Shown here in pieces: positions 11,301-19,862 of a stretch of DNA of 64,000 bases. The stretch's first letter is position 1. Every line of letters begins with the position of its first letter. This DNA comes from Magnaporthiopsis rhizophila (lineage: Eukaryota > Ascomycota > Sordariomycetes > Magnaporthales > Magnaporthaceae), in contig PYSS01000002.1 in NCBI GenBank assembly GCA_003049465.1, positions 186,001 to 250,000 of the forward strand, read 5' to 3'. The notes under the pieces are model-generated. The model worked only from the letters and a program-made list of their open reading frames with translations. It did no database searches and was not told where the DNA came from. The translations under genes and the position numbers were made by a program.

Positions 11301-13740
11301 GACGTGTGAAGATGGTCTCGAGATCCAGGGTCTTGCGCACGCCGATCGCTACCAAGAACTTCTCCTTGACAGACTGGCACCCTTGTATGGTGGGGAGATC
11401 ATCAAAGAGCTTGACTGAGGTGAAGAAGGACTCGGCCGGCCGCTTCATCCCGACCTTGGTCGGCATGACGGTCTTGTCCTGCAAGCCGGAAACAACCGCA
11501 GTCCTGTCGCCAGGGCTTAGGTTGTCCCAGTTCTTGGACAGCACAGTGAGCACCTGCACGGCGAACTTTTCCGACTTGGTGATGTTCTGCTCATCGCCTT
11601 TGCTCCCGGCGCTGTCGATGAGAAACCTCAGCCAAGGAACGATCTCTAGCGTACGCAATCCCAGGGCCTGCAGATGGGGCTGTGGGATGTGGACAGTCAG
11701 GGAGTAGGGGAGAGTAGTAGGCGGGAGCGGCAGGCTCGCCGGGATCTTGTTGGCACTTAGGTAGCTCGTGATGCTAGAGAGCGCGATGATTTCACCCTGA
11801 TCCTCGCTGTCGCCGATGGTAGCGACAGCAACGTCGAGCAGAGCCTGTCTGCTGCGCATGTCCAGCTCGCCCGAGACGGCAGCCTTCCCAGCCCAAGCAA
11901 GGAAATTGACGAGCTGGTCCCTGTTGAGGGCTTTGGCCTCAAGTTCCTGCCGAATGTCCTTAATCGTGATGTCCTCTATCAGGCCAAAATCGTGCAGTTT
12001 CCTGATGAATGGCTGGTCCTCCATGTCCTTGATGATGACGGGTATGTCGTTGACGAACTTCCCAAGCTCGTCAGAGCCCACGCGCACTTTTGTCGAGGGA
12101 AGCACGCCCCTGCTGGAGAAGACCTCGATGGACGCCTTCTTAAACGCGGTCCAGAACGAGCTCTCGATAAGCTGCCCGACATTAGCACTGGGAGTCGAAT
12201 CTTTGAAGCTGTACGTGTTCAGGATGTGTATCGCCTCGGGCGTGAACTTTGCCACGTCGGCAGCCGAGACCTTGCCGCCCTTGCCAGCAGCCGCCACGGC
12301 CCTCTGGAACTTGTCATTCAGATCTGCCATCTCGACCGAGAACGCCAGCCGCGTCATGATTCCGGCGGCGCGCAGCATCTCCATGTTCCAGGTTCGCACC
12401 CATCGGGCGTTGAGATCAATGGCCTCACGCTCCACCGTCGGAATCACAGACGGCGCCGAGATGTGCATGCCGCCGCCCGTGGTCTGTGCGGTTGGAAAAC
12501 CAATGAAGATCTTGCCGCCAGGCTTCTTGGTGGGCAGGACAGAGGCAAAGACGTCGGCGGAGCCGGCGGAGGCATCCCTGGAGCTCTGCGTGGCTTGGCT
12601 TTCATCGTACGATGAGGTCAGGATGGCGAGCTTAGTTGTTTTTGGCGGCGGCTTCTTGGTGGCCCGCTCAAGCTCGGCAGCAAATGATGCCTGTACGCTC
12701 GTCGCGACGGCTGCTGATGTGACCCTGAGGAATATGCTCGAAGTTGTGGTCGCAGTCAGGTCATCGGTGGTGACCTCGGGCGCCGCCTTCTCTTCTTTGG
12801 CTGCCTTCGCCTTTAGCGTGCTTTGGGAAGAGCTCGAGGTGAGCCTGGAGAAGAAGCCCCTCAGCGAGCTGCCCATCTCCGCGCTTCCCAGGGCGTAGGT
12901 CTCGGTCAACTTTGATATCGTCCCGACTTTGGGCTTCCAGCCTATGGCTCGCATGGTCGTCGCATCGATCTGGGTGCCGACCCGGTCAACCCTGGCAATT
13001 CTCATGAGACGCTCCTGGGTGGTTGCCTCAAGGTCACGCGGGATGGGAACGTCCACGCTGGGCGATGTCTTCTTTTGCAGCTTCAATATCATCCAGTCGT
13101 CTATCCAAAATTCGATATTCTGCAGGGCTACAAATGTCAGGCTAGTCGCGAGGAACTGCCCGACCGACAAGAGGTTCGGCAGGGCCGTGGTGGAATTCCT
13201 GTAATCCAGAACGAAGGTGGTGTCAGAGGTGCTCTGGTCCTGGGGCAGCATCAGCTTGCGCGTGAAGAGGGCGTTCCCCTTCCAGTAGAAAGCCATGGCC
13301 TCGTTTCCGGAGCTGATGAAGGGCTCCTCGCAGTCGGCAAAGACGCTGTAGAAGCCGACGCCAAAGGCGCCGATCTTGGTCTCATCGGGATTGCCTTCGG
13401 CGATGCGCTTCAAGCGGGCCCAGTCGGTCTTGGTGAAGGGCTGACCATTATTGGTAACAAGCAGTCGCCTGAGAGTGTGGTTGGTGATGGCGTGCTTGAG
13501 CAGCTCCGTCTGGTTCGTGGTCTGGGGAAGCGGGACCGTGGTCGAGGGGTGGGTTTCCCACTTGATCTTGACCGATGTGGCCTGGGCGTCAGCGGCATTC
13601 TGGATGAGCTCCCGGAGCGTGGTCCACTCGCCCGAGTACCTGGCAAGGACCTTGTCGATCAGAGCGCGGGTGTCGACGGTGACGGCCTCCTCGTCCTCGC
13701 CATGCTGGAGAGCCGCATCCCGCAGCTTCGCGTAGTCCAT
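8383..13740 (-). CDS. Giant Hsp90-like (GHKL) ATPase protein, DUF3684 family, with C-terminal HExxH
   Basis: This uninterrupted reading frame encodes 1785 residues from the ATG at 13740 (A at -3, G at +4). The open frame runs further upstream but has only a GTG there. The N-terminus is a sacsin-like GHKL ATPase fold: the N-box RELIQNAADAQA at about residue 39, LLVTNNGQPFTKTDW, and the glycine-rich lid KIGAFGVGFYSVF. The long middle matches what I know of the fungal DUF3684 family. A charged EEERRKALEEEQARIKERE coiled coil follows, then low-complexity Pro/Gly linkers. Near the C-terminus lies VVIAHELAHNIVQVHDAHH, an HExxH zinc-binding signature with further histidines. Fungal members are uncharacterised, and by analogy to sacsin a chaperone-like role is possible but unproven. 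Whether the HELAH part is an active peptidase is unknown. Confidence 0.88.
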   Translation of the reverse strand: MDYAKLRDAALQHGEDEEAVTVDTRALIDKVLARYSGEWTTLRELIQNAADAQATSVKIKWETHPSTTVPLPQTTNQTELLKHAITNHTLRRLLVTNNGQPFTKTDWARLKRIAEGNPDETKIGAFGVGFYSVFADCEEPFISSGNEAMAFYWKGNALFTRKLMLPQDQSTSDTTFVLDYRNSTTALPNLLSVGQFLATSLTFVALQNIEFWIDDWMILKLQKKTSPSVDVPIPRDLEATTQERLMRIARVDRVGTQIDATTMRAIGWKPKVGTISKLTETYALGSAEMGSSLRGFFSRLTSSSSQSTLKAKAAKEEKAAPEVTTDDLTATTTSSIFLRVTSAAVATSVQASFAAELERATKKPPPKTTKLAILTSSYDESQATQSSRDASAGSADVFASVLPTKKPGGKIFIGFPTAQTTGGGMHISAPSVIPTVEREAIDLNARWVRTWNMEMLRAAGIMTRLAFSVEMADLNDKFQRAVAAAGKGGKVSAADVAKFTPEAIHILNTYSFKDSTPSANVGQLIESSFWTAFKKASIEVFSSRGVLPSTKVRVGSDELGKFVNDIPVIIKDMEDQPFIRKLHDFGLIEDITIKDIRQELEAKALNRDQLVNFLAWAGKAAVSGELDMRSRQALLDVAVATIGDSEDQGEIIALSSITSYLSANKIPASLPLPPTTLPYSLTVHIPQPHLQALGLRTLEIVPWLRFLIDSAGSKGDEQNITKSEKFAVQVLTVLSKNWDNLSPGDRTAVVSGLQDKTVMPTKVGMKRPAESFFTSVKLFDDLPTIQGCQSVKEKFLVAIGVRKTLDLETIFTRLLSPQHEGAVRWSHMELIKYLASVRDDIPSDDMKRLKESRICPREAGPPGMEATKGSNQLFKVSELFEPNDALRALHLPILHWPGPPGSFRPSGVEARFLASLGLRPHPAVPELVDMMASEDPAMRTQARTYFIANHHINNYASFNIAATKKAILPIQGNEKLLVAPSECYVDNGAAVLGFNVLEKSLQVHATKFGVARDPPITVCVNKLIAKPPRDQASAVTLFRYFATRLSDLHEGSLAKLRDAPLVPVTRISRGYGGSKESTKSTILMKPSNCYLGSSSTYSDIFDFVDFGSDANAFLFKCGAKSEPTKVEIARLACSEPARLLSILQSPEKYLNLLRTLADEMSVLRKDRELWAKMKTSAFLLASREIVAPKEPGADPDEDEAPIKQYQLAAPNQIVILDDYISYRLFKDSLVCAPEEDLLESFYLALGSQMLGSLVLEDLKIGPHSDKQDTAVLLRKHVLERSKLFLYEWTKHNRDPLKHDVKWLEKHLSVETVRSVALRRSLRGQGKSHLEKRSAASAQGPNGWVLYISAERQQPDMYQVGQAVCQLLLTRPGQQAYLSFEPFLKLNLLDLRARGYNVDRILRAKAAEARIAEEERRKALEEEQARIKEREDEWRRQGNEMAMAVGKQRAPTPPPTMPGSFGADSPEDHGGPSPPPKENRKSRGGGSIFSNWSKRWGLEKGDDSESQKQLQNFLPPPEPIKPNAGAGGAGAEQQQNKGDDGRVTSPAVVQQNLLNAIKSTRAHDSSKLFSPPQTSEVKEQATYCDSNAAHDLKFVAEGPAGMRIFVANNLSVDAGSFVMENRARIKSFEAMLREIADVYGLSNKVLHIFYDERGGTIAFNSSGSIFCNLRFYAQLHAERVLASRAATRREAVVEAATWWWVVIAHELAHNIVQVHDAHHSYYTESFIQQFFPKMVAKTATLAAAADPAGATTAPTRASLPPPPATHDSSVPPPYSHRAPAPTHLLD

Positions 13741-14686
13741 CCTCGCCTCGAGATGGATGTTTCGGTGTTCAGATCGGCCGTTGTGTTGGTCGCCACAAGC
13801 ATCATCGGGGGTGGAGTGGAGAGTCGGCTCGTTCTCCGGGCGGGCTGAAGGGAGCGGCGATGGTTGTTGCGGTGTAGAAGTTGCGGCAAACCCGAGGAGA
13901 ATTCTGCCCACACGCGGATGAGGTCTAGATTTATTTACTGCCGCCTAATACGATCCGCGGCAGTCCGTTTCCAGGGAAAAGTGGCGCCGGGTTTAACGCC
14001 AGACTACGTACACAGTTTCGGTTGGGTGGCGGGAGAGGGCGTCGAGAAGGTGGCGGATCGATTAGCCTTTGTGGCGAGAACGCGCAACGTTTGGCAGCCT
14101 GGAAGTGGTAGGAAGGTGCAGGGATTTTTTAGGGTGATATAGGGTATCTGGCGGTAAGCATGCAGACGCCAATCGTCGACGGGAGACCAGCCCGATGGAA
14201 ATACAAAGAAAATGCGTCGCTGCTGCGAACCAACGGCGGCTTCCTCGGCTGGCTGTTGTAGGCAGTTCCAATCCAAAGGCGAAACCGCCTCGCTCCGCTG
14301 CATCAGCCTCCACCCTCCACCGCTGCAGTGCTGCTCCAGGTGTCACTTTGCAGGAGTGGGTCCCACCTGGCCGCATGCACGAGCCTCATGATTGACACTG
14401 CCTCATGCGTCGGAGCGGCAGCGCAATTGGCGCCGACGCATGCGGGCAACCCGCAGGGTGCCCGCCTGCGTCGGAATGCACCGAACCGAACAGGCTGCAG
14501 GGCATACCACGTTCGAGACCCAACGCCGGTACGAAGAGTGTAAAAATTCCGAAATTATGTGCCGATACGAATAACCGCTTCCGCCGATCATGCCCAGCGA
14601 CACATAGCCGTGGCTACCATCCTCACAGCCATTCCGGGTAGAGAAAGAAAGCAGAGAGGAAAGAAAGAAAAAATGAAGAAGAAAAA
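13741..14686. other. Intergenic: promoter side of the ATPase gene and 3' flank of the next gene
   Basis: About 0.95 kb lies between the ATPase start and the stop of the MMTAG gene, both on the minus strand. It includes an open upstream extension of the ATPase frame without an ATG (to 13911). No other gene is supported. Confidence 0.5.
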
Positions 14687-15571
14687 TCACGGGTCCCTCC
14701 CCATCCGTGTGTGCTCCTCCCTGTCCCGGTGCCTCCGTGGGCTTCGGCTCTGTCGCCTCCGCGGGGATCTTGATCTGTCCCGGTTGCCACTCCGACTTCT
14801 GTGTCTCCTCTCCTTCCTGTGGCGACCGCCGTCCGCATCGTCTCGAGGTCTTGGGCGGTCGCTATTGTCGTTGCGGCAGTCCCTCTCCCGGTCTCGGTCG
14901 CCTCGCTCGCGGTCTCGTTCGCGGCTACGATTGCGGCCTCTCCTTCTGTGGCGGTCACGATCATGGTGTGCCCGCTCTGCATCGTCGCCGTCTCTCCGTC
15001 TCGAATGCTTATCGCGGTGGGAATCCGGGCTGCGACTCCTATCGCGGTTTCCTCGCCGGCGGTGGTGATGTCTATCCTCATCTCGGTGCTCCTTAGAACG
15101 GCCACCGTCATCTCTGCGGCGGCTCCCCCGCGTGTCGGGAGCTGTTTTATCGTCGACGGCTCCGTCCTTTGACTTTCCGGCCCCTCCATCGCTCCCCGCC
15201 GCGCCACCCAGTGGCCGGGCCGGCGCCACCTCGATCGCGTTGGCGCCCGAGACACCTCGCTGTGGCACGGGCAGCCCGAGTGCCCGGGCAAGGGCATCCT
15301 CCTCGGCCTCTTTGATCTTGCGTAGCTCCTCGCGCCTCTCTCGCGCCCTCCGGTCCTCGTCTGTCTCTCCATCGCCGCTGCCCGCCGCCGCCGCCGACGG
15401 GTCCGCCTTGGCGTACCAGGTCAGGTCGCGTCCTTGTTGCCAGCGGCCGACCGGGGCCATGACACTGTGGCCTAGATAGTTCTCTCGGTGCGACGATGTT
15501 GCGACATCCTCCCAGCTGAAGTTGACGCCTCCGCGCGAGCCCGACTTGCGGACGGTAGACAGGAGATCCAT
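14687..15571 (-). CDS. MMTAG-domain, RD/RS-rich nuclear protein
   Basis: This single exon encodes 294 residues from the ATG at 15571. The frame is open upstream, but the MMTAG domain begins immediately after this ATG. The first about 75 residues carry the conserved signature of multiple myeloma tumour-associated protein 2 (Pfam 'kinase phosphorylation protein'): GGVNFSWEDV, RENYLGHSVMAPVGRWQ and GRDLTWYAKA. A charged helix with REELRKIKEAEEDALARALGL follows, again as in the family. The last about 150 residues are a long Arg/Asp/Ser/His-rich tract with many RDR, RSRS and SRSPRR repeats, typical of proteins in splicing speckles. Its molecular function is not established, and a role in pre-mRNA processing is inference from the RS-like tail. 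It starts only 409 bp from MED6, on the opposite strand, so the two probably share a divergent promoter. Confidence 0.88.
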   Translation of the reverse strand: MDLLSTVRKSGSRGGVNFSWEDVATSSHRENYLGHSVMAPVGRWQQGRDLTWYAKADPSAAAAGSGDGETDEDRRARERREELRKIKEAEEDALARALGLPVPQRGVSGANAIEVAPARPLGGAAGSDGGAGKSKDGAVDDKTAPDTRGSRRRDDGGRSKEHRDEDRHHHRRRGNRDRSRSPDSHRDKHSRRRDGDDAERAHHDRDRHRRRGRNRSRERDRERGDRDRERDCRNDNSDRPRPRDDADGGRHRKERRHRSRSGNRDRSRSPRRRQSRSPRRHRDREEHTRMGRDP

Positions 15572-15980
15572 GGTCGCGCTGCGATCGTTTATTCGGCTGT
15601 TGATTGCTCTCTCGGGCGCACGTAATTGCCAGGTGTGCCGCGGAATGACGGTTGGACGATTTTTGTTGTGATGCGGTTGCGCGTTTGGAAGCTTTCGAGA
15701 TGCTTTCAATCAATGTTTGAATTGATTCCCAGTGGCGACTCGGCTGAACTTTGAATACGTCAGTGATGTTGGTGGATCCGCCAGGGGCCAGGCTCGCTAC
15801 ACGCGCAGGCATCCCCGCTGAATTAGGATCAAAGCTACTGGGTGCTATCTCCGGCACCTTCAAGCCATTGATTAGATCGCGACCTTTCCAATCCCGTCCT
15901 TTGTCCACCATCCATTTTCAAACCCGCTCGTCTGCCCCAGGTGTCGCGACAAGGGCCGATCGACCGCCGCCGCCACCGCC
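15572..15980. promoter_or_regulatory. Shared divergent promoter between MMTAG gene and MED6
   Basis: Only 409 bp separate the two divergent start codons, so the promoters and 5' UTRs of both genes must lie here. I see no clear TATA box. Confidence 0.55.
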
Positions 15981-17038
15981 ATGGACAATAAGACGGAGCC
16001 ACTGCTGGACGAGATCCAATGGAGCTCGCCGCAGTCGGTGGTCAACTTCCAGGGCATCCACTCCAACTCGGTCCTCTACTACTTTGCAGAGTCGCCCTTC
16101 TTCGACCGCACGTCCAACAACGCCGTCGTCTTCAACCAGGCCGTGCGCAACCAGTCCATGCTCCACATCGTCGCCACCCGCGAGGCCTTCGAGGGCCGCC
16201 TGCGCGAGATGGCCGGGCTGGAGTACATGGTCGCCCAGGAGCCCGCCGAGACGGGGCCTGGCGCCGGCACGGGAGTCTGGGTCATCCGCAAGCAGACGCG
16301 GAAGAAGGTCAAGGCCGCCGATGGCACCCCTCTGCCCGACGAGCTCGAGGTCCACGCCGACTACTTTGTCATGGGCGAGAACATCTACATGGCCCCATCG
16401 CTGTCCGATGTGCTGAGCTCCCGCATCGTGAGTCTGCCCTCGGCCCCTAGGGTAAATCCAAGGAAAACTAACCAACCAACGACACATCGCGCCAGGCCAC
16501 AATATCCTCCGCTATAAGCAAACTCTTCCCCTCCATCTCGACCATACAAACGTGGACTCCGGCCCTGGGCCACGGCTACGCCACCCCCGCCGCGCTCACC
16601 GCGGCCCCGCGGCCCCGCGGCATGGAATCCAAGGAGCCGACGCCGATGCCCGAGAGCCTGACCTCGGCGGCAGGCACAAGCGCAGCATCGAGGCCGCCGC
16701 CGCCGGCTAGGACGGAGCGGTCGGCGCCCGACGCGCGCATGGCCGAGGAGTCCTTCGCCATCCACACGCGCTACGGCGGCGAGTACATGGACGAGAACCC
16801 CATCACGGGCAAGCCCGGCGAGTTCCACCTGTCGTCCACGGGCCGCAAGGACATGAAGCTCACCGTGCCCGTCATCGGCGGGCCCAGCGGCGCCGGCGTC
16901 GCGCTCCCCGTGCTCAAGACCCTGCCGGACAACAGCCCGCTCGGCAAGGACGCCAAGCCCGAGAAGGCGGGCAGGGCGGGCGCGCCGCCCAAGCCCAAGA
17001 GGCGCAAGAGCAAAGGCGGCGGCACAACGCCGTCCTAA
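15981..17038 (+). CDS. MED6: Mediator of RNA polymerase II transcription subunit 6
   Basis: Med6 is a head-module subunit of Mediator, which links activators to RNA polymerase II in the nucleus. Exon 1 is 15981-16427 and exon 2 is 16496-17038, with a 68-bp phase-0 intron (donor GTGAGT, branch-like CTAACC, acceptor CCAG). The protein has 329 residues. Recognition rests on the N-terminal QWSSPQSVVNFQGIHSNSV, VLYYFAESPFFDRTSNN and VVFNQAVRN segments and the central YFVMGENIYMAPSLSDV, all classic Med6. The second exon encodes ISKLFPSIST, then Pro/Ala-rich sequence, and ends in a basic tail PKPKRRKSKGG that could act as a nuclear localisation signal. The ATG at 15981 follows CCGCCACCGCC, a strong context. 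Confidence 0.95.
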
Positions 17039-17415
17039 GAGAATGGCTCCGAGCGGCCGAAAAAGGCTAAACAGTCGAAAAAAGGATAGGCGGCGGAAGC
17101 AGGGAACAGAAGGACGCGATGTGGGCACGCAGACAGACGACGTGTTTGTCGGCGGCGCAGGTCAGTGAGTAGGTTGTATTTTATTTTTTTCTGACATTTC
17201 TTTCTTACCAGCGGTACTTTTCGCCCGGATTCGGGTTTTTCTCTGGCTTGTTTATGATGATACCCTTGGGCAATAGAAATTGGATTAGAAACAAAACGGC
17301 AAACCCAATAAACAGCGTGCAATCAACACCTAGCTCCTTGCTTCAAAGAAGGGGCTCATCTTCTCAGTGTGTCCAACTCCAGTAATGCTCCCCGATTCCA
17401 GACTATCTAAATGCT
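17039..17415. other. Short intergenic stretch between convergent genes
   Basis: This is the 3' flank of MED6 (plus) and of the SDR gene (minus), and it includes a T-rich patch near 17175-17200. No gene is seen. Confidence 0.5.
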
Positions 17416-18900
17416 TCAACCGGCCGTATAGCCACCGTCCACCGGCTTTGATCCGCAGGTTACATTGTCAGCCCCAGAGGATGCGTCCCGATGAACGAAT
17501 CAGGGGTCAGAGCCACGAAATAAAGGGGAAGGACGACTTACAAGAGCTACTCCGTGAACAAACGTTGCCTTTGAACTGCACAGGAAAAGTACAGCATCCG
17601 CAACCTCCTGAGAAGTGCCTACTCTTTTCATCGGAGTGTCGGCTATGAACTCGTCGTCATGGGGAATCTCGGCCGATATGCTAGTGGTCAGCCATGGGTG
17701 ATTTTATACCACTCAATGTTAGTTAGCCAGGCCTTCGAGATCTTGCAGAAAGTGGGGATGCAGACGCACTCGATAACGCCGGGGCACACGCAGTTGATGC
17801 GGATGTTGTTCTTCGCATACTGCACAGATTTTTGTTGGTTAGTCAGAACAGGCCGGCCATCCTCTACCAAACCGAGTATACACTTCACTATGACTATACG
17901 CCAGGCCTAGGGATAACTCACATCGAGAGCATCGGCGCGGGTCATACTTATTATAGCGGCCCTCGATGCGGCATAGGCTGCTTTATCCCGACGAGCTCCC
18001 GTTTGTCAGCGACGATTACGTCCTGCACGAAAGCTGACGGGTCTTTTTCTCGAGGGGAAGAAATAGTTTGGGGAAACGGATAAAGTGAAGAATAAACAGG
18101 AAAGCACGCACGACAGCTAGGCCTCGACGCAATCCCACCGGAACTACAGATGTTTACGATGACGCCCCTGTTCCCTTCGCGGCCGTCGTGCGTCTCGAGG
18201 GGGTCCTGCTGCAGCATTCGCGAGATCTCCTCTCGCGACGAGATCATGGTGCCCCTGCAGTTGACGCTCATGGCCCTGTCGAACTCCTCGGGCGAGATCC
18301 TGTGGGATGAGCCGGGGAAATAGACACCTGAAAAGAGACCGGCAACACCATGGATGTGTTAGTTTTTGTGTCCGTATCCCATCTATTGCCATATCTTAAC
18401 TGATAGTAGATAGGAGAGAAAAAAAACGCACTGGCAGAGTTGACAGCATAGTCTATCCTCTCCCACTCCTCAACGATCTCGTCCAGAGACGCGGCGACGT
18501 CACTCTCGACGCAGACGTCGCAGGGGATGGTGAAGGTGCTCACGTTGTGGGCCGCCGCGCTCAGCTTGCACAGGCGCGACGTCTCCGACATGCCGTCCTC
18601 GTCCTTATCGAGGAGCGCGATCCGGGAGCAGCCCTCTCTAGCGAATGCTATGGCGCACTGCCGTCCGATACCTATTCGATCGCATTAGCATGGGAGATTT
18701 GACCAATGTTTTAAAGGTGATAGCTGCCGCCGCTGTTGCTGCTGTTGCCGTTCTCTAGGCTGAGGATCGATTCGATTCGATGGGAACCTCGCTAACAGCA
18801 TCTCAACAAAACTGTACATACCCGAGGCGGCCCCCGTGATGACCGCGACACCGGGGAACATCGACCTCTCGCCTGGTGCCATGGAGCTCGTGGCGGACAT
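17416..18900 (-). CDS. Short-chain dehydrogenase/reductase with Lys-to-Arg change in YxxxK
   Basis: I assembled seven small exons from splice signals and SDR conservation: 18900-18822, 18671-18432, 18327-18112, 17980-17922, 17819-17770, 17680-17542 and 17445-17416. The total is 813 bp and 270 residues, the usual length of a classical SDR. The cofactor motif is TGAASGIGRQ, split by intron 1. Further marks are VNICSSGGIAS (catalytic Ser region), NNIRINCVCPGVI, PMKRVGTSQEVADAVLFLCSS and the C-terminal HGVALPVDGGYTAG. Two active-site features deviate. The NNAG-type motif reads NSAS, and the catalytic YxxxK reads YAASR (AGG codon). The substrate is unknown. The third/fourth exon junction is the least certain. 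The many small exons and changed lysine raise the possibility of a pseudoenzyme. Confidence 0.8.
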
Positions 18901-19862
18901 GGTCGTCGTCGAGGTAGGTAGGCATTCATAAATAACGGCGATGTCGGGGAAATAGAAGCAGGGAAAAAAAAATGAAAACAAAAACGCCGTTAAATAGCTA
19001 AGGTAAGGTAGGCAGGTACACAATGCCAATACGGGTGTGACGATACACTCTCTCGATGAAGGATGTTTTTGGTGATCCAAACCCTCTCCAGGCCCACGCA
19101 CGAGTGATTGACATTAACGTGTGTGATGTTTGTTCATCCTCGCACTCTCTCCATCCTGTGTCCATCTTTGTCCTTCCACCCTCTTTGGGCAGCTTCCCGG
19201 AAGCTCCTGCTCGGGTAATCGACGGTTCCTGCCGCCCTTTCCCAGTTTCTCGCCGCTAGTGCCAATAGACGTCCGAGAAGATTCGCTGCTCTCTTGCATT
19301 CATAAATGACTCTTTTTCGGGGGATCGTCAAAGACAGATGCAATCCAGAGCCGAGATGATCCACCAGGGAGGGCTCAGGGCGGCAGAGGGAGGAATGGCA
19401 GGGTAGCACAGGTCGCTGGCTGTCATTTTTTGAGCCTCGCGAAAGAGATTCATAATTGGCACGCCTTTTCTCTATCTTTTCCATTCCTACGTATTATTAC
19501 TCCATTTTCGCTTCCTTCCCGAGTCCTGTTTTGTGCCACTTGCAGACCGAAGCGAAAGAGGTGCCAACAAACGCCGTCGCTTGTTTCCATACTAATAAAG
19601 CCACCTGGCTCACGTCAAACCCGTTTCGGACAGCTATGACGGATGGTTATCAAAACAATGGTGTGTCTCCATGTGCCAGAAATAGCTCGTGGTTTCCATT
19701 TGTCTGTGCATGGCACGTGTATGAGAAGATCAACACAACGGGAGGCTTCTCGCCCTAGCTCCCCTGTAATTTCCACTTGCTTCGTGCACATGCCTCACAC
19801 TTTGGCCGTGGCAGTGATCAAACAACACATGCCCAAAACCAGTAAACACCCGGAAATGGAGT
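18901..19862. other. Intergenic region, promoter side of the SDR
   Basis: About 1 kb lies between the SDR start and the helicase stop, both on the minus strand. It contains a TAGGTAGG-type motif at 18912-18922 and a related one at about 19001-19016. No coding frame is convincing. Confidence 0.5.

Noticed and set aside
13741..13911. 57-codon N-terminal extension of the giant ATPase
   Set aside because: The frame is open but begins with GTG and has no ATG before 13740. The ATG at 13740 has a good context.
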